Under the pieces are notes generated by a model. The model had not been told where the DNA came from and made no database searches. It saw only the letters and a list, made by a program, of their open reading frames with translations. From Candidatus Methanoperedens nitratireducens (GTDB taxonomy: Archaea > Halobacteriota > Methanosarcinia > Methanosarcinales > Methanoperedenaceae), in assembly GCF_900196725.1 (NCBI RefSeq), contig NZ_FZMP01000024.1, positions 1 to 51,231 of the forward strand: 51,231 bases of DNA, in the 5' to 3' direction. Numbering within the stretch: the stretch's first letter is position 1; each line of letters opens with the position of its first letter. The position numbers and the translations under genes were made by a program. Positions 15,465 through 23,776 of this stretch are shown here, piece by piece.

Positions 15465-15885
15465 AAGGTACAGTGAATTTATGAACTCTTTGAAAAATGA
15501 AAATAAAATGCATGAAGCCGGATTCCAGACCGTAGAAGAACTTATGATGGCTTCGGAGCCTAAATTCAACGGTGTCATGCGATGCGTTTTTAAGATAAAG
15601 GACTATGAAATCGAGGTATATTTTTATCTTCTTGACCATGCCGGCTCAACGATCATGGAAATATCGGATTTCCTTAATAAGGATAGAAGCTCAATCCAGC
15701 GTTCCCTCCAGACATTAATGGATAAAGGCATGATTAACCGGAAGTTCAGGGTGCTCGGCGTAGGGGGGTTTGCGTATATTTATATAGCTACACCGATCGA
15801 TGAAACAAAGAAAATCATGGAGCGGGAGCTTCAAGTCTGGTATAATATGATGAGCAAGCTTGTAATGAAGTTCGAGAAGCAATAA
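15451..15885 (+). CDS. TrmB/MarR-like HTH transcriptional regulator
   Basis: A 144-residue winged-helix protein. The HTH lies at ~60-100 ('LDHAGSTIMEISDFLNKDRSSIQRSLQTLMDKGMI'), followed by a wing and a helical tail ('ERELQVWYNMMSKLVMKFE') for dimerisation. The start overlaps the end of the preceding regulator, so the two are translationally coupled. Paired regulators of this kind may act together on the repeated promoter elements nearby. Confidence 0.88.
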   Translation: MVLSKRYSEFMNSLKNENKMHEAGFQTVEELMMASEPKFNGVMRCVFKIKDYEIEVYFYLLDHAGSTIMEISDFLNKDRSSIQRSLQTLMDKGMINRKFRVLGVGGFAYIYIATPIDETKKIMERELQVWYNMMSKLVMKFEKQ

Positions 15886-15887
15886 CA

Positions 15888-15915
15888 GGGTGTGCTTATT
15901 TTTCTCACTACCTCC
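15888..15915 (+). promoter_or_regulatory. Repeated element GGGTGTGC-TATT-CTCACTACCTCC (copy C)
   Basis: Third close copy of the element at 9712 and 11968, starting three bases after the HTH stop and ~70 bases before the SEC-C gene, the same distance as copy A. The following ~50 bases also resemble copy A. A partial inversion (GGTGTG/CTCACTACC) suggests a dyad binding site. Confidence 0.55.
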
Positions 15916-15984
15916 AGAGACTTATGATGTATGATGTAATATTATACTATTGCCGGAAAAAAAACACAGAAAGAGGTGAAAAAT

Positions 15985-16083
15985 ATGGCAAGCTGTTGCG
16001 GATCAAAAAAGACCCCCGCACCGAATGACGCATGTCCTTGCGGGTCAGGAAAGAAGTACAGGGATTGTTGCGGAAAGAAATAA
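15985..16083 (+). CDS. 32-residue SEC-C motif protein
   Basis: A very short frame with 'CPCGSGKKYRDCCG' (~residues 17-30), the zinc-binding SEC-C motif found at the C-terminus of SecA and in many stand-alone proteins. It also has a second CC at residues 4-5. A GAGGTG ribosome site lies six bases upstream of the ATG. SEC-C motifs bind Zn2+ and mediate protein contacts. It is too short for most gene callers, but motif and ribosome site agree. Confidence 0.8.
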   Translation: MASCCGSKKTPAPNDACPCGSGKKYRDCCGKK

Positions 16084-16187
16084 AGAAAACTGTAATCGCA
16101 ATGGTCGCTATTGTGGCAGTTGCGGCGAAATTATTGCAAGTGTTCTGAACCGGACAGATTTTCTGTCCACCTTTTTAATGTATGGAG

Positions 16188-16340
16188 TTACATCTTTTTA
16201 ACGTTGGTTGATTCGCACGAGGGACAGCGTATCTTTTTCCCTATCCCGCGGAACCTGGTGTTACAGTCTTCGCACTTGTACTGCGTCCCCAATTCACCGG
16301 AATCGATGTCTATACTGGTTGAGGAATCTACTAAACACAT
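16188..16340 (-). CDS. 50-residue zinc-ribbon/rubredoxin-like protein, copy 1
   Basis: MCLVDSSTSIDIDSG..., with 'YKCEDCNTRFRGIGKKIRCPSC' giving a CxxC...CxxC zinc or iron knuckle pair. A GAGGTGAG ribosome site precedes the ATG. It is paralogous to the 50-residue protein at 17393-17545: same length, 'FRGIGK'/'FKGIGK', 'STNVK' ending. Rubredoxin-like electron carrier or Zn ribbon. The two copies flank the NifB-type gene. Confidence 0.82.
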   Translation of the reverse strand: MCLVDSSTSIDIDSGELGTQYKCEDCNTRFRGIGKKIRCPSCESTNVKKM

Positions 16341-16390
16341 GGTCTCACCTCTGTTATACTCAATGATTTTTAAGTATTAATCGGTTATCC

Positions 16391-17281
16391 TTATGCGTGG
16401 TAATATTCACCGCTCGCGCGCTGCTGCACCGGTGAGCCGCACGGCTCAAAGCCCGGAATTCCTATGGCATCGGCGCGGCACTGCCTGCACAGCCGGAACT
16501 GGGGCATGAACTCCTCGGCTATAGTCCTTGCTATGGTAAGTTCATCACATTCCGGCGCCCTTTCTTTCTCAAATTTATTAAGTGGTATCAGGGGGATTAT
16601 GTTCATCAGTATGGCGCCGTTTTCCGCCGACCTTCTGGCTACTTCTTTTATCTGCTCAAAATTAATTTCGGGAATAAGCACAGTGTTCACCTTGACGTTC
16701 AGTCCTGCCTCGCTTGCTTTCTTCACTCCCAGGAACTGGTTCTCGATCAGCAACCGAGCGCCTTCAACGCCTTTATAGGTCTTATCATGGTAGCGTACGA
16801 ACGAGTATATCTTCGCGCCGATCTCAGGGTCGACTGCGTTTATGGTAACGGTCACGCTGGTCACACCCACCTCAACCAGCCTCTCGGCTTTTTCAGGGAG
16901 AAGAAGCCCGTTGCTGGCGACGCATTTTATAAGCTGCGGGTACTTTTCATGCACAAGGCGCAGGGTCTCAAAGGTCTCTTCATTCGCCAGCGATTCGCCG
17001 GGACCGGCGATCCCTACCACGCGCAGGTGGGGCATTTCTTTTATGTATTTGTCAACCCTCACGAGAGCTTCCTGCGGATTGAGAATGCTGCCCGCAACCC
17101 CTGGCCTGTGCTCGCATTTATCCAGTTTCCTGATGCAGTAATTGCACTGGATGTTGCATCGCGGCGCCACGGGCAGGTGGATCCTCGCCGTTGTGAAATG
17201 CGCTTTTTCATTGTAGCAGGGGTGTACACTGGTTAGATGCGCGAATTTTGAACCGATGTTTCCCCAGCGTTCCTGTTTCAT
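16391..17281 (-). CDS. nifB: NifB-type radical SAM protein
   Basis: A 296-residue radical SAM protein with the NifB signatures: 'HPCYNEKAH' (~residues 20-28), the SAM-cluster motif 'CNIQCNYC' (Cx3Cx2C, ~42-49), 'RPGV', 'AGPGESLAN' and the C-terminal 'CRQCRADAIG'. NifB makes the 8Fe carbide core of nitrogenase cofactors. Length fits archaeal NifB without a NifX domain. No nifHDK lies in the window, so it may serve a nitrogenase elsewhere or a related cofactor. Two small zinc-ribbon proteins flank it. Confidence 0.9.
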   Translation of the reverse strand: MKQERWGNIGSKFAHLTSVHPCYNEKAHFTTARIHLPVAPRCNIQCNYCIRKLDKCEHRPGVAGSILNPQEALVRVDKYIKEMPHLRVVGIAGPGESLANEETFETLRLVHEKYPQLIKCVASNGLLLPEKAERLVEVGVTSVTVTINAVDPEIGAKIYSFVRYHDKTYKGVEGARLLIENQFLGVKKASEAGLNVKVNTVLIPEINFEQIKEVARRSAENGAILMNIIPLIPLNKFEKERAPECDELTIARTIAEEFMPQFRLCRQCRADAIGIPGFEPCGSPVQQRASGEYYHA

Positions 17282-17392
17282 ACTATTCTCATTTTTTGTT
17301 CGTGTATATACGAATCGATATCTGGCATTGATACTATATAGGTGTTTTCCCGAATGTTACCCTAAAAAACCTGTTAATTAATAAATCTACCG

Positions 17393-17545
17393 TTATTTGA
17401 CCTTAACGTTCGTTGAATGGCACCTTGGACAGCGAAGGTTCTTCCCTATTCCCTTGAACTCCTTGCCGCAGTCGCTGCATACGTACTCACACATTGTGGC
17501 ATCACCCGAGATGTCCACGTCAAACATGTCGCCGACACTGCACAC
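17393..17545 (-). CDS. 50-residue zinc-ribbon/rubredoxin-like protein, copy 2
   Basis: Starts at GTG 17545, directly behind GGGAGGTGAGG, and reads MCSVGDMFDVDISG..., with 'YVCSDCGKEFKGIGKNLRCPRC' at ~21-42. It is the same length as its paralogue at 16188-16340 and shares the core and the 'STNVK' end. It lies 14 bases downstream of the rubredoxin, so the two form an operon. Probably a small Fe or Zn carrier. Confidence 0.82.
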   Translation of the reverse strand: MCSVGDMFDVDISGDATMCEYVCSDCGKEFKGIGKNLRCPRCHSTNVKVK

Positions 17546-17559
17546 ATTCCTCACCTCCC

Positions 17560-17715
17560 TTACATTCTTTCAAACATATCCTTGCCTACACCACACTGCG
17601 GACATACCCAGTCATCAGGCAGGTCTGAAAATTCAGTCCCCGGCTTTATCCTTGGGACATCTCCAACTTCCGGGTCATATACATACCCGCAGACGGTGCA
17701 TCTGTATTTTATCAT
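17560..17715 (-). CDS. Rubredoxin
   Basis: 51 residues with the two rubredoxin knuckles '[10 protein letters not shown]' (~residues 6-15) and '[14 protein letters not shown]' (~37-50), plus the conserved 'DLPDDW' before the second. It binds one Fe(Cys)4 and carries single electrons. GGAGG precedes the ATG. It is transcribed divergently from the flavodiiron protein at 17820; rubredoxin is a common electron donor to that family. Confidence 0.95.
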   Translation of the reverse strand: MIKYRCTVCGYVYDPEVGDVPRIKPGTEFSDLPDDWVCPQCGVGKDMFERM

Positions 17716-17819
17716 TTTTTGCCTCCAAATGGCTTAATCGCGTTTATTATATAGTTGTTCTCCTCTAACCAAAAGCTATAATTCTATAACATTAAATAAT
17801 TAACGATATGGAGAGTATA

Positions 17820-19016
17820 ATGACTAAAGTACAATTAATAGACGGAGTTTACTGGGTAGGTGTCGTGGACTGGAACCTGCGGGATTTTCACGGCTATACC
17901 ACGCCGCGCGGGGGGACGTACAATGCTTACCTGATAGTGGATGAAAAAATAGCGCTTGTGGATACCGTGAAACACGGCTTTGGCGGGGAGATGGTCGAAA
18001 GGATAAAAGAGATCGTAGACCCTTCGAAGATAGATTACGTCATCTCAAACCACGTTGAGATGGACCATTCCGGTTCCCTGCCTGATATCATGAAAATAGC
18101 AACGAACGCGCAGGTCATAGCTACTGAAAAGGGAAAAGAGGGTTTGCTCCGGCATTACAGGGGAGACTGGAATTTCAGGACGGTCAAAACGGGCGATGAA
18201 CTGGCGCTTGGTAAAAAGACGCTGTTCTTTATCACCGTGCCGATGCTCCACTGGCCTGACAGCATGTTCACTTACCTGAAGGAAGATAAAATACTTCTTT
18301 CCAACGACGGGTTCGGGCAGCACCTTGCCACATCGTTCCGGTTCGATGATGAGATGTGCACCCTTATAGGGTACGAATGCGATACGGTGATGGACGAAGC
18401 GGCGAAGTATTATGCCAATATCCTGATGCCTTTTGGAGGTATTATCCTTAAAAAATTAGAGGAGATCCAGAAACTCGGCATCGAGATAAAAATGATAGCG
18501 CCATCGCACGGCATGATATGGAAGAACCCGAACAAAATAATCGATGCGTATCTTTCCTGGGCAAAGGGAGCTTCAAAACAGAAAGTGCTTATCATTTATG
18601 ATACCATGTGGAACAGCACCGAGATAATGGCTCAGGAAATCCTGAGGGGAGTAGCTGATTCGGGCGTTGAGGTATCGCTTTTCCACCTGCGCAGGAATGA
18701 ATGGAGCGAAATAGTAAAGGAAGTGCTTGAAAACAGGGCAATTATTATAGGTTCGCCGACGCTGCACAATGGGATGTTCCCCACTGTGGGAGGCTTTCTT
18801 ACCTACCTGATGGGCCTGCGGCCGAAGAACAAGCTCTGGGCGACCTTCGGCTCCTACGGCTGGGCAGGCGGGGCAGTGAGGGCGGTGAACGAGAAACTGA
18901 AGTCGTCGGGATACGAGCCGGTCGAGTCGCTGGAAGTCAATTTCAGACCTGACGGGCAGGACATGGCTAAGTGCTATGCTATGGGGCAGAAGATAGCTTC
19001 GATGATTAAAGCTTAG
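17820..19016 (+). CDS. fprA: A-type flavodiiron protein (F420H2 oxidase type), copy 2
   Basis: About 398 residues with the di-iron ligands 'HVEMDH', 'MLHWPDS' and 'PSHGMIW', and a C-terminal flavodoxin domain ('YDTMWNSTEIMA', 'GSPTLHNGMFPT'). It is paralogous to the protein at 6450-7643 over the full length. ATG 17820 is chosen because GGAG in the preceding codons acts as ribosome site; an in-frame ATG lies at 17808. A divergent rubredoxin is the probable electron donor. Role: removal of O2 and possibly NO. Confidence 0.95.
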   Translation: MTKVQLIDGVYWVGVVDWNLRDFHGYTTPRGGTYNAYLIVDEKIALVDTVKHGFGGEMVERIKEIVDPSKIDYVISNHVEMDHSGSLPDIMKIATNAQVIATEKGKEGLLRHYRGDWNFRTVKTGDELALGKKTLFFITVPMLHWPDSMFTYLKEDKILLSNDGFGQHLATSFRFDDEMCTLIGYECDTVMDEAAKYYANILMPFGGIILKKLEEIQKLGIEIKMIAPSHGMIWKNPNKIIDAYLSWAKGASKQKVLIIYDTMWNSTEIMAQEILRGVADSGVEVSLFHLRRNEWSEIVKEVLENRAIIIGSPTLHNGMFPTVGGFLTYLMGLRPKNKLWATFGSYGWAGGAVRAVNEKLKSSGYEPVESLEVNFRPDGQDMAKCYAMGQKIASMIKA

Positions 19017-19068
19017 TGCCGTATCTACGTATGCCCGCGGTGCACGCCCTCACGATGCGCGACTCGGG

Positions 19069-19215
19069 CTAACGAAGTTGCATGGATTGCGGTCTTATAA
19101 AATAAAGACGGTATCGCAGGCACTCCTTGAAGTTATCTCCCTGGAAATCGCAGGGAGACAGGTCTGCTGCGACACATTTTTCGTCTGAACAGAAGCTGCA
19201 TTTATCAGATGGCAT
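19069..19215 (-). CDS. 48-residue Cys-containing hypothetical protein
   Basis: The frame MPSDKCSFCSDEKCVAADL... has Cys at 6, 9, 14, 22 and 32, suggesting a small metal-binding protein. GAGGTT lies ~9 bases upstream of the ATG. An 8-bp inverted repeat at 19136-19158 falls inside it. The rest of the 19017-19362 gap shows no other gene. Length and the lack of a family make this tentative. Confidence 0.42.
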   Translation of the reverse strand: MPSDKCSFCSDEKCVAADLSPCDFQGDNFKECLRYRLYFIRPQSMQLR

Positions 19216-19362
19216 GGGTTGAACCTCGAATATAGGATATTGGATATGTGTATTATTTCTTTCGGTTATATCCGTTTCGGGCTGGCTCTGGTAAGTGCCT
19301 GTGAACGAAATCTATAAGACGAGACGGTAATTATCTTAATAGGGGGAAGATGAGGTCATAAA

Positions 19363-20382
19363 TTGCCTGAACCATACGCCGGGATTTCAGTCGGGACAAC
19401 GCCTTTCGAGATTGTCTATAGCGAGAACAAGATGAGGCTTCTTCATTATCTTCCGACTGTAAAAAAACAACACCCGGTTCCGGTATTCATAGTTTACGCA
19501 TTTGTTAACCGCTACTATATCATGGATCTACAGCCAGATAAAAGCGTGGTGAGGAAGCTGCTGGATGAAGGTTTTGATACTTATATCGTTGACTGGGGAT
19601 ATCCCTCGGGCGATGACAGGCACCTCACGCTCAACGACTACGTGAATGGTTATTTAAATAGCGCAATTGACAGGATAATGGAACTATCGGGCATAGACAA
19701 GGTAACGCTAATAGGCGTATGCCATGGCGGGGTCCTTTCTCTGATATACTCTGTACTGCATCCCGAAAAAGTTAAGAACCTTGTTGTACTGAACACGCCT
19801 GTGAATTTTGACACGGATAAAAGTCTTCTTAACATCTGGTCAAAGAGCATGGATGTGGACAGGCTTGTGGATTACTATGGTATAGTGCCGGGGGAATTAA
19901 TGAACATAGGGTATTTTTTTGTAGATCCCCTCAGGAATATTATCGACCTGTATTCAGGCGTATATGACAGGGTTGATTGCGAGCCTGATGACATAAAATG
20001 CCGGCGGCAGGACGGGGAGAGCGTCAGGACTTTTTTAAGGATGATGAAATGGGGTTCGGACAATCCTGGACAGGCTGGAGAAGCCTACAGGCAGTTCATT
20101 AAAGACTGCTACCAGAAAAACCTCCTTATAAAGAACGAGATGGAAATAGACGGGCAGATGATTAATTTAAAAGATATCACCATGCCTTTACTTAACATCA
20201 TGGCAAAGTACGACAATTTCATTCCCAACGAATCAAGCATACCGCTGAACGATGCCGTATCGAGCGCGGATAAAACAATGGCGATTTTCCCCACAGGGCA
20301 TATAGGCATATTTGTGGGCTACGAATCCCAGAAGGATGTCTGTCCTATGATCACAGAATGGCTGAAGCCAAGGTCTTTCTGA
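19363..20382 (+). CDS. phaC: Class III poly(3-hydroxyalkanoate) synthase PhaC
   Basis: A 339-residue alpha/beta-hydrolase of the class III PhaC type, which polymerises hydroxyacyl-CoA into storage polyester. The lipase-box-like nucleophile is Cys ('GVCHGG', ~residues 118-123). The Asp ('AKYDNFIP', ~285) and His ('TGHIGIFVG', ~310) of the triad are present, as is 'YIVDWGYPS'. The length is typical of class III, which needs a PhaE partner; none is seen here. TTG start with GAGGT upstream. PHA synthesis is a known trait of Methanoperedens. Confidence 0.95.
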   Translation: MPEPYAGISVGTTPFEIVYSENKMRLLHYLPTVKKQHPVPVFIVYAFVNRYYIMDLQPDKSVVRKLLDEGFDTYIVDWGYPSGDDRHLTLNDYVNGYLNSAIDRIMELSGIDKVTLIGVCHGGVLSLIYSVLHPEKVKNLVVLNTPVNFDTDKSLLNIWSKSMDVDRLVDYYGIVPGELMNIGYFFVDPLRNIIDLYSGVYDRVDCEPDDIKCRRQDGESVRTFLRMMKWGSDNPGQAGEAYRQFIKDCYQKNLLIKNEMEIDGQMINLKDITMPLLNIMAKYDNFIPNESSIPLNDAVSSADKTMAIFPTGHIGIFVGYESQKDVCPMITEWLKPRSF

Positions 20383-20508
20383 ACGATAGAAGAAGTTCTC
20401 TACAATCATCATCTAAAGCCTTTTCTTTCCACTCCGCAATATTCTGTGAGAACAAAAAGATGAAGCGATGAGCGCAAAATGAATTTTTTCATTCTGATGC
20501 ATATCTCA

Positions 20509-21774
20509 TCATGTTTCCACACCAGGAGGAACAGCATCATCCCCGAACTGTAGACGCTCATCGACCAGAACTTTCATGTCCTGCTTCAGTTTATGGATGT
20601 GATGGTGGTGATCAGGGACGGATGAAATTTCCGGTTCCATGATAGATAACGTCCCGACGTGCCCGTGTCCACCGTTATCCCTGTGCTCCATTTTCCAGAG
20701 CTGCAACCTCAGCCGCGTGATACCATCTGAAGTCCTTTTTAGGTTCTCAAATTTCCCGGGATCACTGCTCCCCTCCACGACATCAAAAGCCCGCATGTAG
20801 CCATATGCCATGCTTATCGATATCATGCCGGGCTCAATCGCCAGGATATCATGTGTTCCCAATGTAGGCTGTATCAGCTTAAAGTCCACTCCCCAGCCGC
20901 GGGGCGGATATGCGTTCTTCCGTTGTATCTCATCCAGCGCAATATCCATTGTGGCGCGAAGCGTAATATCTATCATATTGCTGTTATCGAACGACCACAA
21001 TATGCCTACCCCGGCTTTTGAGCAGGTGACCGCATATACCTCCGTAGCTCCAAGGGAAATAGCCGCTTCCACAGGAAGCATCTCTCTCATACCGCCATCA
21101 ACATAGTTCTCGGAGTATAATTTAACAGGAGGGAACAATCCGGGTATCGAGGATGAAGCCAGGACCGCATCTATTAAGTCGATTTGTCTACCTGGATCCT
21201 CTCCATCTGAGAAATGCCCCGATTCGTTTACGTACCGCACCTCACCGCTTTCAAGACCTACCACTGTTATGAGAAGTTTAATTCCAGACCTGCGCACTTT
21301 ATCAAGGTCAAGCCGGGAACGCAGTTTCCCTTCAGTCGGTGAAAAGTTGAAAAAGGATTTTAACTGTCCATATCCGCATGGCGCAGACATTACTTCTGTA
21401 AGCCCTGTCCAGAAATTAACTGCATCGAAGAATAACGCAGGTGGGAACAGCATGTATTTCATCATCCGGCCTGCCATTGTGGAAACGGCATCAGCCGAGG
21501 TCATACGGTAAAGCTGTCCCGTTATCGGTTTAAGCGCCCTTAACCACGGCTCCTCCGTATACATATCATCAATTTTCCTGAAACTTTTCCATAACGCTAC
21601 TAATTTCTCAATACCGCCCTCAGCCAGCACAAGCCCGTTGATCGCCCCGATGGAAGTGCCGCAAATCATATCCGGGCGAATCCCGCGGCTGTTTAAGAAT
21701 TGCAGCGCTCCGACTTGAAAATCACCGCGCGTTCCCCCGGCGCCAAGTACAAATGCCAGAGTAATGATTACCAC
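20509..21774 (-). CDS. Patatin-like phospholipase/esterase
   Basis: A 421-residue patatin-fold protein. The oxyanion loop 'GAGGTRGDFQVGAL' (~11-24), the nucleophile elbow 'GTSIG' (~39-43) and the catalytic Asp in 'YVDGGMREMLP' (~225-235) are all present. The first residues form a beta strand, and the last ~100 have a His-rich stretch ('PDHHHHIHK'). Patatins hydrolyse lipids, and some degrade PHA. It is convergent with phaC, which invites a storage-granule role, but that is inference. GTG start; other starts are possible. Confidence 0.9.
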   Translation of the reverse strand: MVIITLAFVLGAGGTRGDFQVGALQFLNSRGIRPDMICGTSIGAINGLVLAEGGIEKLVALWKSFRKIDDMYTEEPWLRALKPITGQLYRMTSADAVSTMAGRMMKYMLFPPALFFDAVNFWTGLTEVMSAPCGYGQLKSFFNFSPTEGKLRSRLDLDKVRRSGIKLLITVVGLESGEVRYVNESGHFSDGEDPGRQIDLIDAVLASSSIPGLFPPVKLYSENYVDGGMREMLPVEAAISLGATEVYAVTCSKAGVGILWSFDNSNMIDITLRATMDIALDEIQRKNAYPPRGWGVDFKLIQPTLGTHDILAIEPGMISISMAYGYMRAFDVVEGSSDPGKFENLKRTSDGITRLRLQLWKMEHRDNGGHGHVGTLSIMEPEISSVPDHHHHIHKLKQDMKVLVDERLQFGDDAVPPGVET

Positions 21775-22080
21775 CCCATTTCAACGATATTTTCATCTGG
21801 ATATATACGTAAGTATGGAGTTACCTTTAATGACATCAATAAACACATCCCCTTTCATAGACACTGATTAAACAAAATCTGTAATTAATCATTAATTCCA
21901 ATCTTATTTAATGCTTACGCGGTGCATTTGCTGTGCAGGGGAAATAACACTTTTGAGCGACGACAGGCATATATAACGTTTGAGACTATATAGAAGAATG
22001 TGGGGTAACCAGATAGTATTGATGTGCTTCACCATAAAAAGGGATCACCCGCAGGTGACTTCGGACATTGGGGGATATTA
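21775..22080. other. Intergenic region, promoter-bearing, no gene seen
   Basis: AT-rich DNA between the patatin gene and the cis-prenyltransferase, which are divergent. A CATATATAACG block near 21970 could be the TATA box for the plus-strand gene. I see no convincing small gene or RNA. Confidence 0.35.
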
Positions 22081-22746
22081 ATGCTGAAATTAAAGCGTAT
22101 GCCAAAGCACATAGGTATCATACCTGACGGGAACCGCCGCTGGGCTGTTGCGAAAGGTCTGCAAAAGGAAGATGGATATGAATACGGTATCGAGCCCGGG
22201 AAAATGCTCTTTGAGGAGGTGCGGAAGCTTGGCATCCCGGAAGTGTCTATCTACATATTCACCCAGGAGAACACGTTCCGCCCAAGAAAACAGATCGCTG
22301 CCTTCCAGAACGCCTTTCTAAAGTTCCTAAACTGGATAAAGAACAAGGATGTCTCGATCCTGGCTGTAGGGGATGCATCATCGCCCTTTTTCCCCGAGGA
22401 GCTTAAAGTGTTCACGGTACCGCAGGAGAACAGGGAACAGAAGATGAAGCTGAACTTTCTTATCAACTATAGCTGGAAATGGGATCTCAATATGGCTCTT
22501 GTGAACTCCGGGAATAAGCGCCTGAGGAAACAGGATATACTGAAGAATATAGGGTCAAAGGATGTCTCCAGGGTTGATCTTCTTATACGCTGGGGTGAGC
22601 GGAGGCGTCTTAGCGGATTCCTTCCTGTACAATCGGCTTATGCAGATATTTATATCGTTAAAGAGATGTGGCCGGATTTCAAGCCGTGCCAGCTGCATGA
22701 GGCTCTGAAGTGGTACGAGGTGCAGGATGTGACCCTGGGCGGATGA
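22081..22746 (+). CDS. uppS: cis-Prenyltransferase (undecaprenyl diphosphate synthase family)
   Basis: About 221 residues. 'HIGIIPDGNRRWAVAKG' (~residues 9-25) carries the catalytic Asp and the diphosphate-binding region. 'DLLIRWGERRRLSGFLPVQSAYADIY' (~175-200, described here by its parts) is the second signature, followed by 'WPDF'. It makes long-chain polyprenyl diphosphate for glycosyl carrier lipids in archaea. ATG 22081 gives the family's usual N-terminus; an in-frame GTG at 22024 would add 19 poorly conserved residues. Confidence 0.92.
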   Translation: MLKLKRMPKHIGIIPDGNRRWAVAKGLQKEDGYEYGIEPGKMLFEEVRKLGIPEVSIYIFTQENTFRPRKQIAAFQNAFLKFLNWIKNKDVSILAVGDASSPFFPEELKVFTVPQENREQKMKLNFLINYSWKWDLNMALVNSGNKRLRKQDILKNIGSKDVSRVDLLIRWGERRRLSGFLPVQSAYADIYIVKEMWPDFKPCQLHEALKWYEVQDVTLGG

Positions 22747-22780
22747 TTGCTTTAGGCTTATCTCAAACGGGAGAGCTCTG

Positions 22781-23776
22781 TCAGCTATAAGGCGCTTCGC
22801 CCTTTGTTTTCGTTTTATTTATCAAATATTCTTTCTGTTTCTCAAGAAGTGCAAGCTGGGTCTGAGCATTCTTAATTTCGTATTTCTTTAGCTTTAGCCT
22901 GTATTTTTCTTCTAATTTTTTATCAATTTTATCTGAGGCATTCAATGGCCAGATATCATCTAAATTGTCAGTAAAGAAATAATCACAGCGGTATTTCAGT
23001 ATATTATCGCTTTCCCTTTCTTTATAGAGCCTATCTTTAATAAAAGAAACATTAACGGGATCAATCTCTATCCCAAGCGAATCGCGCTGTAATCGTTTTG
23101 CCACAGCAAGCGTTGTTCCAGTGCCCGCGAAGGGGTCAAAAACCATGTCCCCAACATTAGAGGAAGAAAGAATTATTCTGGTAAGTAATTGAACAGGTGA
23201 CTGCTGTTTATGCAAACGCTCTCCATTATTCAACCGCAACGGCTCATCGCCCGCAAAATAACCGGAGGTAAGCTCCCTTATATCATCCCATACATCAGTG
23301 ACATACAATCCTTTTGGTCGCTCATACTTTTCTGTGACCAATAACGGCGGATCAATCCTCAATTTATTGAAAATACGCGGTATTTTACCTTTCGTGGCAA
23401 AGGCTATGATTTGATAATGCTTGCCGAATCGGGCATCGCATGGGACAGCCGATGTTTTTTTCTTCCAGATTATCAAATTCTGAAAAGTCCAGCCTGTTGA
23501 TTGCAAAGATTCCAGTACATATTGTGCATTTTTTTCCCTTTGCATAAAGTAAACGGCGCCGCCATCGGATGTACAATCATAAATTAATTTACAGACCCTT
23601 TTCATCCAGTTCCAGTAATCTGATTCAGACATTTCGTCATTGTGGATATTATATTCCTTACCCTGGTTGAATGGCGGATCAAGGAATGTTAAATCAAAAC
23701 TTTCAGATGATGCTTGTTTAAGGAACTGTTCGCAATCCGCTTGGATTATTTCACATCTCATCTTCTCAACCTTCAC
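22781..23776 (-). CDS. Site-specific DNA methyltransferase (beta-class N4/N6)
   Basis: A 331-residue DNA methyltransferase. The catalytic motif IV 'DLTFLDPPFNQGKEYN' is at ~28-43, and the SAM-binding motif 'FDPFAGTGTTLAVAKRL' with 'GIEID' at ~215-240. That order marks a beta-class N4-cytosine or N6-adenine enzyme. The start (GTG 23776 or ATG 23761) overlaps the end of the upstream PLD-fold gene, so both are translationally coupled. It most likely protects DNA from the PLD-fold protein. Confidence 0.93.
   Translation of the reverse strand: MKVEKMRCEIIQADCEQFLKQASSESFDLTFLDPPFNQGKEYNIHNDEMSESDYWNWMKRVCKLIYDCTSDGGAVYFMQREKNAQYVLESLQSTGWTFQNLIIWKKKTSAVPCDARFGKHYQIIAFATKGKIPRIFNKLRIDPPLLVTEKYERPKGLYVTDVWDDIRELTSGYFAGDEPLRLNNGERLHKQQSPVQLLTRIILSSSNVGDMVFDPFAGTGTTLAVAKRLQRDSLGIEIDPVNVSFIKDRLYKERESDNILKYRCDYFFTDNLDDIWPLNASDKIDKKLEEKYRLKLKKYEIKNAQTQLALLEKQKEYLINKTKTKGEAPYS

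Noticed and set aside
16111..16380. 89-residue plus-strand reading frame
   Set aside because: It is the shadow of the 50-residue zinc-ribbon gene on the minus strand, which has a ribosome site and conserved Cys pairs.
19136..19158. TCTCCCTG/CAGGGAGA hairpin as a terminator for the flavodiiron gene
   Set aside because: It lies ~120 bases past the stop, has no T-run, and falls inside a plausible small reading frame.
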